The notes below the pieces were generated by a model. That model worked only from the letters and a program-made list of their open reading frames with translations, was not told the DNA's origin and made no database searches. A stretch of DNA of 64,000 nt. Origin: Chryseobacterium sp. CY350 (lineage in GTDB: Bacteria; Bacteroidota; Bacteroidia; Flavobacteriales; Weeksellaceae). The number at the start of each line of letters is the position of its first letter. The first letter of the stretch is position 1. A program made the translations under genes and the position numbers. The stretch covers positions 2,232,001 through 2,296,000 of the forward strand of contig NZ_CP116034.1 of the NCBI RefSeq assembly GCF_027945075.1, in the 5' to 3' direction. Of the stretch, positions 1 to 8,434 are shown one piece after another.

Positions 1-2
1 AA

Positions 3-590
3 ATCGTCAAAAAAACAACTTTTTTCTCTCGTTCTTATTTAAAACTTTCCAAAAATGGAATTTTCAGCTCGAAATTCATTTTAAAATTGCTGACAGATTA
101 TTTTCCGGAAGATGATTTTAAAGTTTTAAAAATTCCGGTTTATGTTGCTGCAACAGAAATGACCCATGGCATTGTAGATTTCTTCTCGGAGGGCGAATTA
201 TTCGGTCCGCTTTTGGCTTCATCGAGTGTTCCTTTTGTTTTGCCTCCGGTAAAAATGGGCGAAAAAATTTATGTTGATGGCGGAGTTTTAGACAATTTGC
301 CGATTGAACCAATTATAGACAAATGTGATTTTCTTATTGGCTCACACGTGAACTCCATCAGTTACGACAGCCTTGAAAATATGAGTTTAATGAAAGAATT
401 TGACCGTATTTTGCATTTGGCGATTGCAAAATCTGTTTATTCCAAAGCGCATTCTTGCGATATATTTCTTGATCCCCCGAAAATGACCAAGTTCAGTTTA
501 TTCAACAAAAGATTTCTTGATGATATGTTTTCCGAGGTGTATGATTATACCTGTAAAGAGCTTGAGGAAAAGGGCTATCGTAAATTATGA
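3..590 (+). CDS. Patatin-like phospholipase, C-terminal part (5' end outside window)
   Basis: The reading frame is open from the left edge of the window to a TGA at 588-590, so the gene starts upstream and only about 195 C-terminal residues are seen. The visible part has the second half of a patatin fold: a VAATEMTHG strand, the stretch LLASSSVPFVLPPV, and YVDGGVLDN, which carries the DGG box whose Asp is the acid of the Ser-Asp catalytic dyad. The nucleophile motif GxSxG must lie outside the window. Family members are lipid acyl hydrolases related to RssA/YchK. The substrate cannot be told from sequence. It is followed, convergently, by nrnA on the other strand. Confidence 0.85.
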   Translation: MVKKTTFFSRSYLKLSKNGIFSSKFILKLLTDYFPEDDFKVLKIPVYVAATEMTHGIVDFFSEGELFGPLLASSSVPFVLPPVKMGEKIYVDGGVLDNLPIEPIIDKCDFLIGSHVNSISYDSLENMSLMKEFDRILHLAIAKSVYSKAHSCDIFLDPPKMTKFSLFNKRFLDDMFSEVYDYTCKELEEKGYRKL

Positions 591-620
591 GTTTTGAGTT
601 ATTAGCAATAACTTGACTTA

Positions 621-1625
621 CTACAAATTCTCTTCAATCAATCTCGCTTTAAAAGTTTCGATCGTATCTGGCAAAGATTCCATAGATTTTCCTCCGGCCG
701 CGTTGATATGACCTCCACCGCTGAAATATTTTCTTGAGAACTGATTAACATCTACATCATCTTTACTTCTGAAAGAAATTTTAATGAAATCTTCATAAAG
801 ATCTTCCATGAAAAATGCTGACATTTTTACGCCTACAATGCTTAATCCGTAATTAACAAAACCTTCAGTATCTCCTTTCTGGAAGCCGTATTCCTGAAGT
901 TCATTTCTCGTTAAAGACAAAACAGCCACTTTACCGTCATTCACAACTTCAATTCGCCCTAAAACTAGTGCCAGTAAATGTAAACGCGAAACAGTATTGG
1001 TATCCCACGTGTTTGAAGTGATCACAGAAGGATCTGCACCTTTTTCAATTAAATTAGCAACGATTCTATGCGTATCTGCACTTGTAGATCGGAAACGGAA
1101 ACCGCCTGTATCAGTCATGATTCCTGTATAAAGACATTCTGCAATTTCTTTATTTACTAAATCTTCATCATCCATCGCTTCAATAAAATGATAAATCATC
1201 TGGCAAGTTGCCGGAATAATGGTATCTGAATACACAAAATCAAAATCTTCCGGCTGTTGATGGTGATCGATAAGAATTTTTTTCGCTTTGGATCTCATGA
1301 GCCAGTCACCAAGAAGGCCAATTCTGGAAGGAGAATTAAAATCTAAGCAGAAAATCACATCAGCCTCGTTTATCATATCAAAAGCCACTTTTCTTTTGTA
1401 CTCGCCAATGATATTTTTCTTTGCTTCGGGCATCCATTTCAGGAATTTCGGAAAATCGTTTGGAGTAACAACCTCAGCGTCAATTCCTTTTGCGCGAAGA
1501 TAATGTTTAAGACCTAAACTTGAACCAATAGCATCACCATCCGGATTGTAATGGGTAACAATCACGATTTTATTTTCCGGGATAAGCAGCTGATTGATTT
1601 CTAAAAGTTCGGCAGGTGTAAACAT
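621..1625 (-). CDS. nrnA: DHH-family phosphoesterase, NrnA-like (oligoribonuclease / pAp phosphatase)
   Basis: This 334-residue protein has the full DHH-DHHA1 layout. The N-terminal motif THYNPDGDAIGS (residues 24-35) supplies metal ligands, DHHQQP starts at residue 120, a TDTGGFRF segment follows, and the C-terminal DHHA1 domain carries GGGH at about 303-306. Family members degrade 2-5 nt RNA and dephosphorylate pAp with Mn2+ in the cytoplasm. Bacteroidota generally lack Orn, so such a protein probably finishes RNA decay here (inference). Length is normal for the family. It is a single gene on the minus strand, divergent from rpmH, with a roughly 200 bp shared upstream region. Confidence 0.9.
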   Translation of the reverse strand: MFTPAELLEINQLLIPENKIVIVTHYNPDGDAIGSSLGLKHYLRAKGIDAEVVTPNDFPKFLKWMPEAKKNIIGEYKRKVAFDMINEADVIFCLDFNSPSRIGLLGDWLMRSKAKKILIDHHQQPEDFDFVYSDTIIPATCQMIYHFIEAMDDEDLVNKEIAECLYTGIMTDTGGFRFRSTSADTHRIVANLIEKGADPSVITSNTWDTNTVSRLHLLALVLGRIEVVNDGKVAVLSLTRNELQEYGFQKGDTEGFVNYGLSIVGVKMSAFFMEDLYEDFIKISFRSKDDVDVNQFSRKYFSGGGHINAAGGKSMESLPDTIETFKARLIEENL

Positions 1626-1755
1626 TTTCTTTCTTTAAATTTTAGTCTTCAAAGATAAAGTTTTTATACGGATGAATCTCCAAAAAGTAACATTACCTGC
1701 ATGAAACTTATATCTTATAGTTATCATATTTAAACAAAATAATTTGAGATTATAT

Positions 1756-1785
1756 TTGCACTTAATAAAAATATACATATATTTG
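1756..1785 (+). promoter_or_regulatory. Promoter of rpmH
   Basis: A Bacteroidota-type promoter: TTG at 1756-1758, a 19 bp spacer, and the -7 box TATATTTG at 1778-1785 (consensus TAnnTTTG). The predicted start site lies near 1790, giving a leader of about 40 nt. It is one of the few promoters in the window with both elements at the expected spacing. Confidence 0.6.
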
Positions 1786-1828
1786 CAACCTGAAAATTAA
1801 TAGATAATTACGACTAAAATATATAGTA

Positions 1829-1987
1829 ATGAGTAAAAGAACGTTCCAGCCATCAGAAAGAAAGAAAAGAAACAAACACGGTTTCAGAGAAAGAATGTCT
1901 ACGCCAAACGGAAGAAGAGTTTTGGCAGCGAGAAGAGCTAAAGGTAGAAAAAGCCTTACAGTTAGTTCTGCAAGAGCTAAGAGATAA
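1829..1987 (+). CDS. rpmH: 50S ribosomal protein bL34
   Basis: A 52-residue, very basic protein beginning [19 protein letters not shown] and containing [19 protein letters not shown], the unmistakable bL34 sequence. It binds 23S rRNA in the large subunit. The gene is monocistronic, with its own promoter just upstream and a hairpin terminator at 2013-2046. Neither dnaA nor rnpA, the usual rpmH neighbours in many other phyla, is nearby. Confidence 0.97.
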   Translation: MSKRTFQPSERKKRNKHGFRERMSTPNGRRVLAARRAKGRKSLTVSSARAKR

Positions 1988-2012
1988 TTCTTAACTTTAC
2001 AATATACAGATT

Positions 2013-2046
2013 ATGCTTGAAAATAAGTTTTTTCAAGCATTTTTTG
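2013..2046 (+). terminator. Rho-independent terminator after rpmH
   Basis: The 10 bp stem ATGCTTGAAA (2013-2022) / TTTCAAGCAT (2031-2040) is followed by a run of T. Confidence 0.75.
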
Positions 2047-2144
2047 TTGTTAAATTTTCCTAAATTTTAGGTTTATAAAGCTTCTTTTTTCTATTTTTAA
2101 AATCTGAAAAAATATTTTAGAAAAAGCCTCTAAAAATTGAATTT

Positions 2145-2855
2145 ATGCCACATACACATATATCCGGAGACAACATTATCAATCTGCAGCACGCAAAAAT
2201 TACACAGAAAAATTTTACCGTGCTTACTGATGTTAATTTAAATATCAAAAAAGGCAGATTCTGTTATCTTATCGGGAAAACAGGTTCGGGAAAAAGCTCG
2301 CTTTTGAAAACTTTATACGGACACATTCCTTTGGTTGCAGGAGTTGGCGAAGTGGTAGGATTTGATTTAGCAAAAATGAAAGCTTCAGATGTGCCAAATC
2401 TGAGAAGAAAACTGGGAATTGTTTTTCAGGATTTCCAATTGCTCTCTGACAGAACGGTGGAAAAAAACTTAAAATTTGTACTTGAAGCTACAGGATGGAA
2501 AGACAAAGCGAAAATGGATGAGCGCATCAATGAAGTACTTTCCAGCGTAAATATGAAAGGCAAGAAACACAAAATGCCACACGAACTTTCGGGAGGTGAA
2601 CAGCAGCGTATTGCCATTGCAAGAGCATTATTAAATCATCCTGATCTGATCTTAGCCGATGAGCCGACAGGAAATCTAGATCCCGAAACTTCAAACGAAA
2701 TTATGACTTTGCTAAAACAAGTAGCTGCCGATAACGGAGCGGCTGTAGTAATGGCGACGCACGATTATCATATGATTCAAAATTTCCCGGGAGAAGCAAT
2801 CAGATGTGAAGACGGTAAAGTTTCTGTACTTGATACAGCAGAATTATTTGAATAA
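2145..2855 (+). CDS. ftsE: ABC transporter ATP-binding protein, FtsE-like
   Basis: A 236-residue ABC ATPase. Walker A GKTGSGKSS begins at residue 44, the Q-loop is in VFQDFQLLSDRTV, the signature LSGGEQQR is at 148-155 and Walker B LILADEP is at 168-174, followed by TGNLDP and the switch His in ATHDYH. The TVEKNL segment after the Q-loop and the short length match FtsE, which pairs with the membrane protein FtsX to control peptidoglycan hydrolases at division. No ftsX is in the window; in flavobacteria it is commonly encoded elsewhere (from memory). A LolD/MacB-type ATPase is the main alternative. Confidence 0.8.
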   Translation: MPHTHISGDNIINLQHAKITQKNFTVLTDVNLNIKKGRFCYLIGKTGSGKSSLLKTLYGHIPLVAGVGEVVGFDLAKMKASDVPNLRRKLGIVFQDFQLLSDRTVEKNLKFVLEATGWKDKAKMDERINEVLSSVNMKGKKHKMPHELSGGEQQRIAIARALLNHPDLILADEPTGNLDPETSNEIMTLLKQVAADNGAAVVMATHDYHMIQNFPGEAIRCEDGKVSVLDTAELFE

Positions 2856-2863
2856 AATTAAAC

Positions 2864-2948
2864 CATTAAGGAAATATTTAAGGAGTTAAGAACTATTAAG
2901 TTGCATTGATTTTCTTAATTAACCTTAACTCCTTAAATGCTCTTAATG
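2864..2948. repeat. Long interrupted inverted repeat between convergent genes
   Basis: A perfect 15 bp inverted repeat, ATTTAAGGAGTTAAG (2876-2890) and its complement (2924-2938), is nested inside a second pair, CATTAAG (2864-2870) / CTTAATG (2942-2948). The loop is 33 nt. It sits between the convergent ftsE-like gene and the methyltransferase gene. There is no clear T-run, so it may be a bidirectional terminator or a dispersed REP-like element. Confidence 0.6.
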
Positions 2949-2977
2949 ATTCAAAAAAAAATTGTTTTTGCTAAAAT

Positions 2978-3673
2978 CTATTTTCCGAAAACATGAAACT
3001 CTTTGGTGAGTTCAAGATAGTGTTCCGAGTATTTTCTCGGACTTTTTTCTATGATAAAATCAGATTCATTAAAAGTTTTATCAGTTAAAGAAAACTCAAG
3101 AATCAATCTCTTTATTTTTGAATTTTCTATTCCGTAAATGTTGATTTTTCGGTTAAGAAATAATTGATTTTCTTTAGCCATGTCAATAAAATAATCACCA
3201 ACTTCAAAAGGAATGATTACAGAAAAAATTCCACTTTCTGAAAGTAATTTCGATGATTTTGAAATCAATTGATGGAAATTCAACTCAATAGTTTGCCGCG
3301 CGAGAATATCTTTACCTGAAGAGTTTTCTTCAAAATAAGGCGGGTTTGAAACGATTAAATCAAATTTTTCTTCAGTTTTAAAAGTTTTAAAATCCTGAAG
3401 TATATTTTTTAACCTTAATTTAAAAGGAGAATTTTCAAAATTGAGTTTTGTGAGATCTACCGCTTCATTATTAATATCAATTCCTAAAAAATTTGAATTC
3501 AAATTTCTTTGAGCCAACATTAGTGAGATCAAACCTGTTCCTGTACCAACTTCCAGTACATTATCAGCCAAATGAATGTTTGCTAAAGCACCAAGCAAAA
3601 CACCATCTGTCCCCACACGGAAAACGTCTGATGACTGTTGAATTTCAAACTGTTTAAAGTTAAAAGATTTCAC
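2978..3673 (-). CDS. trmN6: tRNA1(Val) (adenine-37 N6)-methyltransferase, TrmN6/YfiC-like
   Basis: A 231-residue Class I SAM-dependent methyltransferase. The SAM-binding loop EVGTGTG is at residues 41-47, the acidic end of strand 2 is in GIDINNEA, and the catalytic NPPY motif of N6-adenine methyltransferases is at 110-113. Starting at the N-terminus, FNFKQFEIQQSSDVFRVGTDG matches the YfiC family. Family members methylate A37 of tRNA1(Val). The start codon is GTG and overlaps the stop of the upstream kinase gene (TAG/GTG sharing one base), so the two are translationally coupled. It is the last gene of the ribE-kinase-methyltransferase operon. Confidence 0.85.
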   Translation of the reverse strand: MKSFNFKQFEIQQSSDVFRVGTDGVLLGALANIHLADNVLEVGTGTGLISLMLAQRNLNSNFLGIDINNEAVDLTKLNFENSPFKLRLKNILQDFKTFKTEEKFDLIVSNPPYFEENSSGKDILARQTIELNFHQLISKSSKLLSESGIFSVIIPFEVGDYFIDMAKENQLFLNRKINIYGIENSKIKRLILEFSLTDKTFNESDFIIEKSPRKYSEHYLELTKEFHVFGK

Positions 3674-5127
3674 TAAAGATTAGTAGGTAGCGTTATGATA
3701 AATGTGGAGCCTTTTCCTAGTTCAGATTTTACGGTGATCTGACCTTTATAGTCTTCCACCATTTTTCTGACCATTGATAAACCTAGACCCATTCCGCTGT
3801 TTTTTGAGGTAAAGTTGGGTTCAAAAATTCTTTCAAACATATTTTCTGCAATCCCAATTCCGTTATCCTGTACAGAAATAACGACTCTTCTCTGATGTTG
3901 TTCAATATCAACATTTACAAGAAGATTTCGATCGTCACTCTGAGCTTGCTGCGCATTTGTAACAAGATTGGTTATGATTCTGGACAAATAAATTTTATCC
4001 ATATTAATCATGATGTTACTTTTATTTGAATGCACAAATATAAGATCATCATTAAATACCCTTAAAATATCATCAATTTCGGCATTCAGATTTATGATTT
4101 CATTATTTTTTTCCGGAAGTTTGGCAAATTCTGAGAATGCTGAAGCTACTGTAGCAATAAGATCTATCTGATCTACCATTGTTTTACTAAGTTGTTTTAC
4201 TTTTTCGGTAACATTCGGATCTTGCGGATTAAACTTTCTTTCAAAATTCTGAATTGTGAGCTTCATCGGCGTCAAAGGATTTTTCACTTCATGAGCAACT
4301 TGTTTTGCCATTTCCCTCCACGCTTCTTCAGAAGCTTTAAACCTGAGTCTTTCGCGCTGATCCTGAATCTGCAGAATCATCCTGTTGTATGCCCGCGCGA
4401 GAGCATTAAGTTCGTCATTTTTATAATATTTGATAGGCCGCATTTCATTCTCAAAAAGCGTAATCCTGGTAATCATATCCGAAAATTTAGTAATGTTTTT
4501 CGCTAGATTTGCGGAGGTCACCCAGCTCAGCCAGATACTGAAAATGATCAGCAAAATATCGACAATTAAAATATAGACAACATATTTGTGAAGAACATCA
4601 AGATATGCAGATTCATTATGATAGAGAGGAATGTAGATAATGCCTATTGGCTCCAGCATATTATTTTTTAGCAAAAGATATGAGGATGTGAAAACAGTAT
4701 CTTTTGATTCGTCAACTTCCCTGAAATCATAGCGCGATTCGGTCGAGAGAAGTTTGTTGACAATTTTGAGCGGAATTATTTTTTGTTTTACTAAAGCTTT
4801 ATCTTTATTAGAAAGCAGGTAATTCCCTTTTAGGTCATAAATAATGATATCGTGCTGATTAATATCTGCAATTTCAAAAATTTTATTTTTTAAAACAACA
4901 GGAAGATCTTTTGTGCGAACGGTCGACTGACTAACTGCGTAGTCTAAAAACCTCATCACAGCGTTGGTTTTCTCCTGCATATCAATTTTACTTTGCTGTA
5001 AAGAGTTTTTTCTCAAAACAAAGTAAGGCACCAGCGAAGAAGCAGCAACACTTAAAAGACATACGAGCAAGAAACCAAAAAATACCCGGTTTCTTAAACT
5101 ATATCCTTTATATTTATTAAACGACAT
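3673..5127 (-). CDS. Membrane sensor histidine kinase, NtrY-like
   Basis: A 484-residue two-TM sensor kinase. TM1 is at about 15-36, an extracytoplasmic sensor region spans about 37-180, TM2 is at about 183-203, and a HAMP-like segment follows. The H-box around VAHEVKNPLTPMK places the phosphorylated His at 279. The N-box NLVTNAQQAQ (N387, N391), G1 box DNGIG at 421-425, F box and G2 box GMGLGL at 445-450 are all present, so it should be active. The HEVKNPLTP form is typical of NtrY-type kinases. No response regulator lies next to it. The 5' end overlaps ribE by 11 nt. The signal is unknown. Confidence 0.88.
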   Translation of the reverse strand: MSFNKYKGYSLRNRVFFGFLLVCLLSVAASSLVPYFVLRKNSLQQSKIDMQEKTNAVMRFLDYAVSQSTVRTKDLPVVLKNKIFEIADINQHDIIIYDLKGNYLLSNKDKALVKQKIIPLKIVNKLLSTESRYDFREVDESKDTVFTSSYLLLKNNMLEPIGIIYIPLYHNESAYLDVLHKYVVYILIVDILLIIFSIWLSWVTSANLAKNITKFSDMITRITLFENEMRPIKYYKNDELNALARAYNRMILQIQDQRERLRFKASEEAWREMAKQVAHEVKNPLTPMKLTIQNFERKFNPQDPNVTEKVKQLSKTMVDQIDLIATVASAFSEFAKLPEKNNEIINLNAEIDDILRVFNDDLIFVHSNKSNIMINMDKIYLSRIITNLVTNAQQAQSDDRNLLVNVDIEQHQRRVVISVQDNGIGIAENMFERIFEPNFTSKNSGMGLGLSMVRKMVEDYKGQITVKSELGKGSTFIITLPTNL

Positions 5128-5713
5128 TCTGCTTGTTAATTAATTTTGCGATGTATTTACCGACGATATCAAATTCAAGGTTTACTTTATCTCCTATCTT
5201 AACATTTTTCATATTGGTAAATTCCCATGTGTAAGGGATAATAGCAACAGAAAACTGAAAATCGCCACTCTTGGCTACAGTAAGACTAATTCCGTTTACA
5301 GTGATGGAACCTTGCGGAACCGTCACAAAACCTCCCTCCGAATTATACTGTACAGTAACAAAATAGCTGCCATCTTTGTTCTCGATACCAATTATTTCAC
5401 CGGTTTGATCTACATGCCCCTGAACAATGTGACCATCTAGTCTCCCATTCATCATCATGCAACGCTCCAGATTCACAACGCTTCCAACTTTCCACTTCCC
5501 CAAATTGGTTTTCTCCAAAGTTTCATTGATCGCAGTAACCACATACTGGCTTTCTGTAATCTCAACTACAGTAAGACAACAGCCGTTATGAGCAAGACTC
5601 TGATCTATCTTTAATTCATGAGTAAATGGACAACTTAAAGTGAAATTAATATTGCTGCCGTTTTCTTCAATCTTTTCAATAACTCCTACCGCTTCAATAA
5701 TTCCTGTGAACAT
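5117..5713 (-). CDS. ribE: Riboflavin synthase alpha chain
   Basis: A 198-residue protein with the internal two-fold repeat typical of riboflavin synthase: MFTGIIEAVG opens the first lumazine-binding barrel, and GHIVQGHVDQTG leads into the second. It converts two 6,7-dimethyl-8-ribityllumazine molecules into riboflavin plus a pyrimidine. The start is set at the MFTGII methionine (5713). The frame stays open 66 codons further upstream, but that would overlap the divergent pdxA gene and removes the near-invariant MFTGI N-terminus. It heads an operon with a sensor kinase and a tRNA methyltransferase. Confidence 0.95.
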   Translation of the reverse strand: MFTGIIEAVGVIEKIEENGSNINFTLSCPFTHELKIDQSLAHNGCCLTVVEITESQYVVTAINETLEKTNLGKWKVGSVVNLERCMMMNGRLDGHIVQGHVDQTGEIIGIENKDGSYFVTVQYNSEGGFVTVPQGSITVNGISLTVAKSGDFQFSVAIIPYTWEFTNMKNVKIGDKVNLEFDIVGKYIAKLINKQNVV

Positions 5714-5725
5714 ATTATTTTTTGC

Positions 5726-5756
5726 TAAATTTGTAAAATTATAATCTTCAAAGATA
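5726..5756. promoter_or_regulatory. Back-to-back promoters of pdxA (+) and ribE (-)
   Basis: Within the 49 bp gap, TAAATTTG (5726-5733, plus strand) faces pdxA, and the reverse complement of 5749-5756 reads TATCTTTG, facing ribE. Both fit the -7 box TAnnTTTG; neither has a good -33 element. The boxes lie so close that the two promoters should compete for polymerase (inference). Confidence 0.45.
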
Positions 5757-5762
5757 ATCAAA

Positions 5763-6854
5763 ATGAGCCCAAAAAACCATAAAGTACGAGTAGGAATTTC
5801 AATTGGTGACTTCAACGGCATTGGCCCGGAAATCATCATGAAATCGCTGAAAGACAAAACTATCACCGACTTTTTTACTCCAATTATTTTCGGCTCAGGA
5901 AAATTATTCACTTACCAGAAGAATATTTTTAAGCTAAATTTGAATTTCAACTATATTACAGAAGCATCACAGGCTCAAAACGGAAAGCTTAATATGCTCA
6001 ATCTTGTAAAAGATAATTCTAATGTAGAATTGGGCAAACCAACAGAAGAATCTACCAGAATGGCTATCGATTCATTGGAAGCTGCAACGGAAGCTTTGAT
6101 GAAAGGTGAAATTGATGTTCTGGTGACCGCACCGATTAATAAAGACGAAATGGTGAAAATGGGCTTCAAGCATGCAGGTCATACAGGTTATTTTGAAGAA
6201 AAATTTAATAAAAAAGGATTGATGTTTCTAGTAACAGACGGTTTAAAAGTTGCCGTTTCTACCCATCATATTCCAATTTCTCAGGTTGCTGAAAATATTT
6301 CTAAAGAAAAAATAAAGAAACAGATTAAAGCTTTAAACCAGACTTTGATTGAAGATTTTTCTATTTCTAAACCAAAAATTGCGGTTTTAGGTTTAAATCC
6401 ACACTCAGGAGATGGCGGCGTCATCGGCAATGAAGAAATTGAAATCATTTCACCTGCGATCAAAGAACTTTCAGATCAGGGAATTCTGGCTTTCGGCCCT
6501 TTTCCCGCAGACAGTTTTTTCCAGCCAAGCAAATATAAAAGCTTTGATGCGGTTTTAGCAATGTATCACGACCAAGGTTTGGCACCATTTAAAACTTTGG
6601 CTTACGAAGAAGGAGTAAACTACACCGCAGGACTTCCTTTTATAAGAACTTCACCCGATCATGGGGTTGCTTATGATATTGCCGGTCAAAATATTGCAGA
6701 TGAACAGAGTTTTACAGAAGCAATTTTCACGGCAATAAAGATTTTTAAAAACAGAAGCGATTATAAAGAAATGATGACCAATCGTCTTCAGCCAAGAAGA
6801 ATGCCATCAGACAACGGAATAGATGAAGATCTTCCTGTGGAAAACGAAATGTAA
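5763..6854 (+). CDS. pdxA: 4-hydroxythreonine-4-phosphate dehydrogenase
   Basis: A 363-residue PdxA protein. The N-terminus RVGISIGDFNGIGPEI is diagnostic. Metal-ligand regions are present around KHAGHTGYFEEKF and AMYHDQGLAPFKTL, and GLPFIRTSPDHGVAYDIAG lies near the C-terminus. It oxidises 4-phosphohydroxy-L-threonine with NAD+ in the DXP-independent branch of pyridoxal 5'-phosphate synthesis; the product is condensed by PdxJ. It is slightly longer than the E. coli enzyme because of an extended C-terminal tail ending in acidic residues. It is divergent from ribE. Confidence 0.95.
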   Translation: MSPKNHKVRVGISIGDFNGIGPEIIMKSLKDKTITDFFTPIIFGSGKLFTYQKNIFKLNLNFNYITEASQAQNGKLNMLNLVKDNSNVELGKPTEESTRMAIDSLEAATEALMKGEIDVLVTAPINKDEMVKMGFKHAGHTGYFEEKFNKKGLMFLVTDGLKVAVSTHHIPISQVAENISKEKIKKQIKALNQTLIEDFSISKPKIAVLGLNPHSGDGGVIGNEEIEIISPAIKELSDQGILAFGPFPADSFFQPSKYKSFDAVLAMYHDQGLAPFKTLAYEEGVNYTAGLPFIRTSPDHGVAYDIAGQNIADEQSFTEAIFTAIKIFKNRSDYKEMMTNRLQPRRMPSDNGIDEDLPVENEM

Positions 6855-6895
6855 ATCACAGTATCAATTAAAATTAATTTTGTTACCTAATTTAT

Positions 6896-6925
6896 TTGTA
6901 ATATTAAAATAAATGCATATTTTTG
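6896..6925 (+). promoter_or_regulatory. Promoter of the DUF177-rpmF operon
   Basis: TTG at 6896-6898, a 19 bp spacer, and the -7 box TATTTTTG at 6918-6925. The predicted start site is only about 7 nt before the ATG at 6938, implying a very short leader. A TTG inside this box would give an upstream start codon, which is therefore rejected. Confidence 0.6.
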
Positions 6926-6937
6926 CACACTCATTTT

Positions 6938-7459
6938 ATGGACAAGTTAAGAAACTACGATATAAGCTTTTCCGGACTGAAAATCGGTAAGCACGAGTTC
7001 AGGTTTGAGATAGATAAAGAGTTCTTTCAATTATTCGACACTGAACAGGAATTTACAAATCCTAAAATTGATGTAGAAGTATTTTTAAATAAACACACTA
7101 CATTTTTAGAGTTTGAAGTGAAAGTAGATGGAAAAGTAGAATTGGTTTGTGACATTACAAACGACAATTTTGATTATCCTATTGAAAACGAGATCGGTAT
7201 TTTAGTGAAATTCGGCGAAGAATATGACGACAGCGAGGAAGATGTTATAACAATTCCTGCAAATGATCATGCTTTCAACGTTGCACATTTAATTTATGAA
7301 AATGTGGCACTATCAATCCCGATGAAAAAGATATCACCGAATATCAGCGATGAAGATTTGGCAATTCTTGAAAAATTCAGTCCGAAAGAAATTGAAGAAA
7401 AAGAAGAGGAAGTTGACCCGAGATGGGAAGCTTTGAAGAAATTAAAAGATAAAAATTAA
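6938..7459 (+). CDS. DUF177 (YceD-family) protein
   Basis: A 173-residue acidic protein of the YceD/DUF177 family. The sequence contains a FEVKVDGKVELVCDITNDNF segment corresponding to the conserved core of the family, then a charged C-terminal tail rich in Glu. In bacteria and chloroplasts the family is nearly always encoded just upstream of rpmF, as here (69 bp gap), and plant homologues act in 23S rRNA maturation. The ATG at 6938 is chosen because the alternative upstream TTG lies inside the -7 promoter box. The exact biochemical role is unproven. Confidence 0.85.
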   Translation: MDKLRNYDISFSGLKIGKHEFRFEIDKEFFQLFDTEQEFTNPKIDVEVFLNKHTTFLEFEVKVDGKVELVCDITNDNFDYPIENEIGILVKFGEEYDDSEEDVITIPANDHAFNVAHLIYENVALSIPMKKISPNISDEDLAILEKFSPKEIEEKEEEVDPRWEALKKLKDKN

Positions 7460-7528
7460 AAATAATAATAATATGATGAGATGATGCAAAGATCTCATCG
7501 CTCATCAAATTAAAAAAGTTATTACAAA

Positions 7529-7735
7529 ATGGCACATCCAAAGAGAAGACAGTCGTCTACAAGAAGAGATAAGAGAAGAACTCATTACAAAGCAGTAGTT
7601 CCTCAATTGGCAAAAGATGCAACTACAGGAGAAATGCATTTATACCACAGAGCACACTGGCATGAAGGAAAATTATACTACAGAGGAAAAGTAGTATTGG
7701 AAAAAACAGTAGAAACTGCTTCTGAAGAAAATTAA
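7529..7735 (+). CDS. rpmF: 50S ribosomal protein bL32
   Basis: A 68-residue basic protein starting [20 protein letters not shown], the bL32 signature, with a [16 protein letters not shown] segment in the C-terminal part. The zinc-binding CxxC pairs of some bL32 proteins are absent, so this is the Zn-independent type. It is co-transcribed with the DUF177 gene upstream and ends in a strong hairpin terminator at 7771-7806. Confidence 0.97.
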   Translation: MAHPKRRQSSTRRDKRRTHYKAVVPQLAKDATTGEMHLYHRAHWHEGKLYYRGKVVLEKTVETASEEN

Positions 7736-7770
7736 GAGCTTTTTACCTTAAAAACCTCTATTTTATACAA

Positions 7771-7806
7771 AAACCACTCATTTTTAATAAAATCGAGTGG
7801 TTTTTT
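7771..7806 (+). terminator. Rho-independent terminator after rpmF
   Basis: The stem AAACCACTC (7771-7779) / GAGTGGTTT (7795-7803) is followed by a T-run that overlaps the accB promoter region. Confidence 0.75.
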
Positions 7807-7836
7807 GTTGCTTTTTGTCTTTTTTTGGTATCTTTG
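7805..7836 (+). promoter_or_regulatory. Promoter of accB
   Basis: TTG at 7808-7810 (or 7805-7807), an 18-21 bp spacer, and the -7 box TATCTTTG at 7829-7836. The start site would lie near 7842, about 18 nt before the accB ATG. The -33 element falls in the T-run of the rpmF terminator. Confidence 0.55.
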
Positions 7837-7859
7837 ACGACAAATCAAATATCAATTTT

Positions 7860-8342
7860 ATGGACATTAAAGACATACAGAATCTTATTAAGTTTGTATC
7901 TAAAGCTGAGGTTTCAGAAGTAAAATATAAAACTAAAGATTTCGAAATTACTATTAAAACACCACTTGGTGGCAATGAAGTAAGCTATGTTGCTCAACCG
8001 CAAATGTATCAGCAAGCTCCACAACAGGCCGCTCCTGGTCACGCTCCTGCTGCTATTTCTCCATCTGCCGAAAAAACTGAATCAGGTTCTGACGATAGTA
8101 AATATGTAACGATAAAATCTCCAATGATCGGAACTTTCTACAGAAAACCATCTCCGGATAAAGATGTTTTCATCAATGTAGGTGATGAGGTTTCTAACGG
8201 GAAAGTAGTTTGTGTAATTGAAGCAATGAAGTTATTCAACCAAATCGAATCTGAAGTAAGCGGAAAAATCGTGAAAATTTTGGTAGATGATGCTACTCCT
8301 GTAGAATACGATCAACCATTATTCTTAGTAGACCCATCTTAA
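7860..8342 (+). CDS. accB: Acetyl-CoA carboxylase biotin carboxyl carrier protein
   Basis: A 160-residue BCCP. The N-terminal region MDIKDIQNLIKFVSKAEVSE is followed by a Pro/Ala/Gln-rich hinge (about residues 45-75) and the C-terminal biotinyl domain with IEAMKLFNQIE, where the Lys of EAMK carries biotin. It shuttles carboxybiotin between AccC and the carboxyltransferase (AccA/AccD) in fatty acid synthesis. The ATG at 7860 is used: the open frame extends 21 codons further but runs into the promoter. It is followed by accC after 92 bp. Confidence 0.95.
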   Translation: MDIKDIQNLIKFVSKAEVSEVKYKTKDFEITIKTPLGGNEVSYVAQPQMYQQAPQQAAPGHAPAAISPSAEKTESGSDDSKYVTIKSPMIGTFYRKPSPDKDVFINVGDEVSNGKVVCVIEAMKLFNQIESEVSGKIVKILVDDATPVEYDQPLFLVDPS

Positions 8343-8434
8343 GGAATTTTAGATGAAAAATTATAAATTTTAGATGAAAACTGTTTCATTTAAAATAATT
8401 TAAAATTCACAATTTAAAATTTAAAATTTCAGAG

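Noticed and set aside
5714..5911. N-terminal extension of riboflavin synthase
   Set aside because: The extension is the antisense of pdxA and would move the invariant MFTGI start into the middle of the protein.
8345..8380. Two copies of AATTTTAGATGAAAA between accB and accC
   Set aside because: A 21 bp period tandem repeat in a very AT-rich spacer; no promoter, hairpin or other function is evident.
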